This document shows, in pieces, positions 63,233-64,000 of a stretch of DNA of 64,000 nt. This DNA comes from Paramacrobiotus metropolitanus (Eukaryota > Tardigrada > Eutardigrada > Parachela > Macrobiotidae). The position numbers and the translations under genes were made by a program. The notes under the pieces were generated by a model, which ran no database searches, was not told the DNA's origin, and saw only the letters and a program-made list of their open reading frames with translations. The stretch's first letter is position 1. Each line of letters starts with the position of its first letter. The DNA is taken from the NCBI RefSeq assembly GCF_019649055.1, contig NW_026570252.1, positions 1,219,028 through 1,283,027 of the forward strand, written 5' to 3'.

Positions 63233-64000
63233 AGGGATTGAGATACTGGTCCCGGATCCATGTCAGGAGGCACTTGTCCTTTCGCCGGAGTACTGTGACC
63301 TTTCAGTATCTCCTCAACATCAATCCTGTGTGGCGTCAGTTCGGACGTCGTAGAATTTCTGCGGTTTTTCTTATCCGCTTGCTTCTCTGCAGCCATTTTA
63401 CCGCTGGTGACCTTTTCGTTACTGCACTTGCGGATTTGCTTTTGTGCTGTCATACCGTACCTTTAGTCACTTCGTTTATCGTCGTGGATCAATTCCTCTT
63501 TGCGGTTTTCATTTCTTTTATCTCGCAACTTTTCAATGACTTCACTTGTTATTTGGTCAGCTCGCTTCAATTCATCTGCTTCGCTATCTTTCATCTCATT
63601 TGACCTTTCATATGTAACCATATCATATCCCTTTGGGCCATCCATTCAATCACCTTCGCGGACACTTCATTGTTCGTTTTCGTCGGATCGGTTTGCGAAG
63701 ACATTCCGTCCGTCAGGCCGGTGACTTGTCATTGGCATCCTGTTGCAATGCTTGTGATAAGTCCCGTGACCTTTCAACTGCGCTACTCTGTTGCATTTGC
63801 GCCATCTCATTTGACCGTCCTTTTTGTTCATTCTGCTAAGTCCGTGACCTTTTTGCGCTTTAACAAATCCGCCAGCTGTCAACTTTTGTATGGGACTTTT
63901 CTCCATAATTCAGCGGTTTATCTTCCGGCGGTGCGTTTCGCGGGTTATCCAGGTCAGCTTGTGCATTCTTGTATTCAGTTGCATTGAATACTGGAGCAAG
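63233..64000 (-). mobile_element. Upstream part of the right LTR retrotransposon (pre-protease)
   Basis: Highly charged minus-strand open pieces (63229-63453, 63463-63645, 63667-63906) in different frames, with TGACCTTT octamers at 63297, 63412, 63601, 63768 and 63846. No capsid or CCHC motif is recognisable. It probably encodes the C-terminal part of Gag or a Gag-Pro linker; the element continues past the edge. Confidence 0.5.

Overview
The window looks like a gene-poor, transposon-rich piece of an invertebrate animal genome. Coding exons are GC-rich and sit in AT-rich introns with ordinary GT/AG borders. Gene fragments are metazoan: a bubblegum-type acyl-CoA synthetase, a CYP2-like P450, a protein kinase and secreted two-domain immunoglobulin-like proteins. 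Transposons are of animal types. A tardigrade would fit, but nothing here proves the phylum.

Layout. 1-5 kb: gag and upstream region of one LTR retrotransposon (minus strand, pol lies off the left edge). 5.8-8.6 kb: a small gene exon (paralogue at 47.6 kb) and a decayed LINE reverse transcriptase. 10-13.7 kb: a three-exon hypothetical gene, a CG-palindrome element holding a FAR1-like fragment, an exon-like repeat, and a stray copy of the synthetase 3' end. 16-24 kb: a MITE, a decayed CACTA-type transposase, an intact 133-aa two-exon gene, and a 1.1 kb foldback element with 8-bp target duplications. 25.9-35.4 kb: two Ig-like paralogues facing each other, with LINE fragments and a foldback relic between them. 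35.6-38.4 kb: more copies of the exon-like repeat and one hypothetical ORF. 39.3-46.4 kb: acyl-CoA synthetase (minus), kinase C-lobe and P450 (plus), all apparently broken. 47.6-51 kb: a nuclease-like gene on the minus strand cut in two by a 1.5 kb transposon that left a perfect 9-bp target duplication. 52-64 kb: a second LTR retrotransposon of Ty3/gypsy type (PR, long linker, RT-RNase H, integrase) with frameshifts, interrupted downstream of integrase by a 1.4 kb foldback element with a 9-bp target duplication.

The strongest unexplained signal is in the right-hand 12 kb. The octamer TGACCTTT/AAAGGTCA occurs about 59 times by hand count, against less than one expected. It lies in coding and non-coding DNA alike and is read in all three frames of the polyprotein, so it behaves as a DNA- or RNA-level motif, not a protein one. 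Its core is the AGGTCA nuclear-receptor half-site. The left-hand retroelement shows a parallel but different enrichment (GAGGGTC and TCCCTATTGGGGAC).

Several host genes carry one- or two-base frameshifts in GC-rich exons. They are either real pseudogenes or uncorrected long-read errors; the sequence alone cannot decide. The genes that read cleanly are Ig-like protein 2 (317 aa, signal peptide exon included), the 133-aa gene at 20.8 kb, the gag ORF, and the exons of the 10 kb gene.
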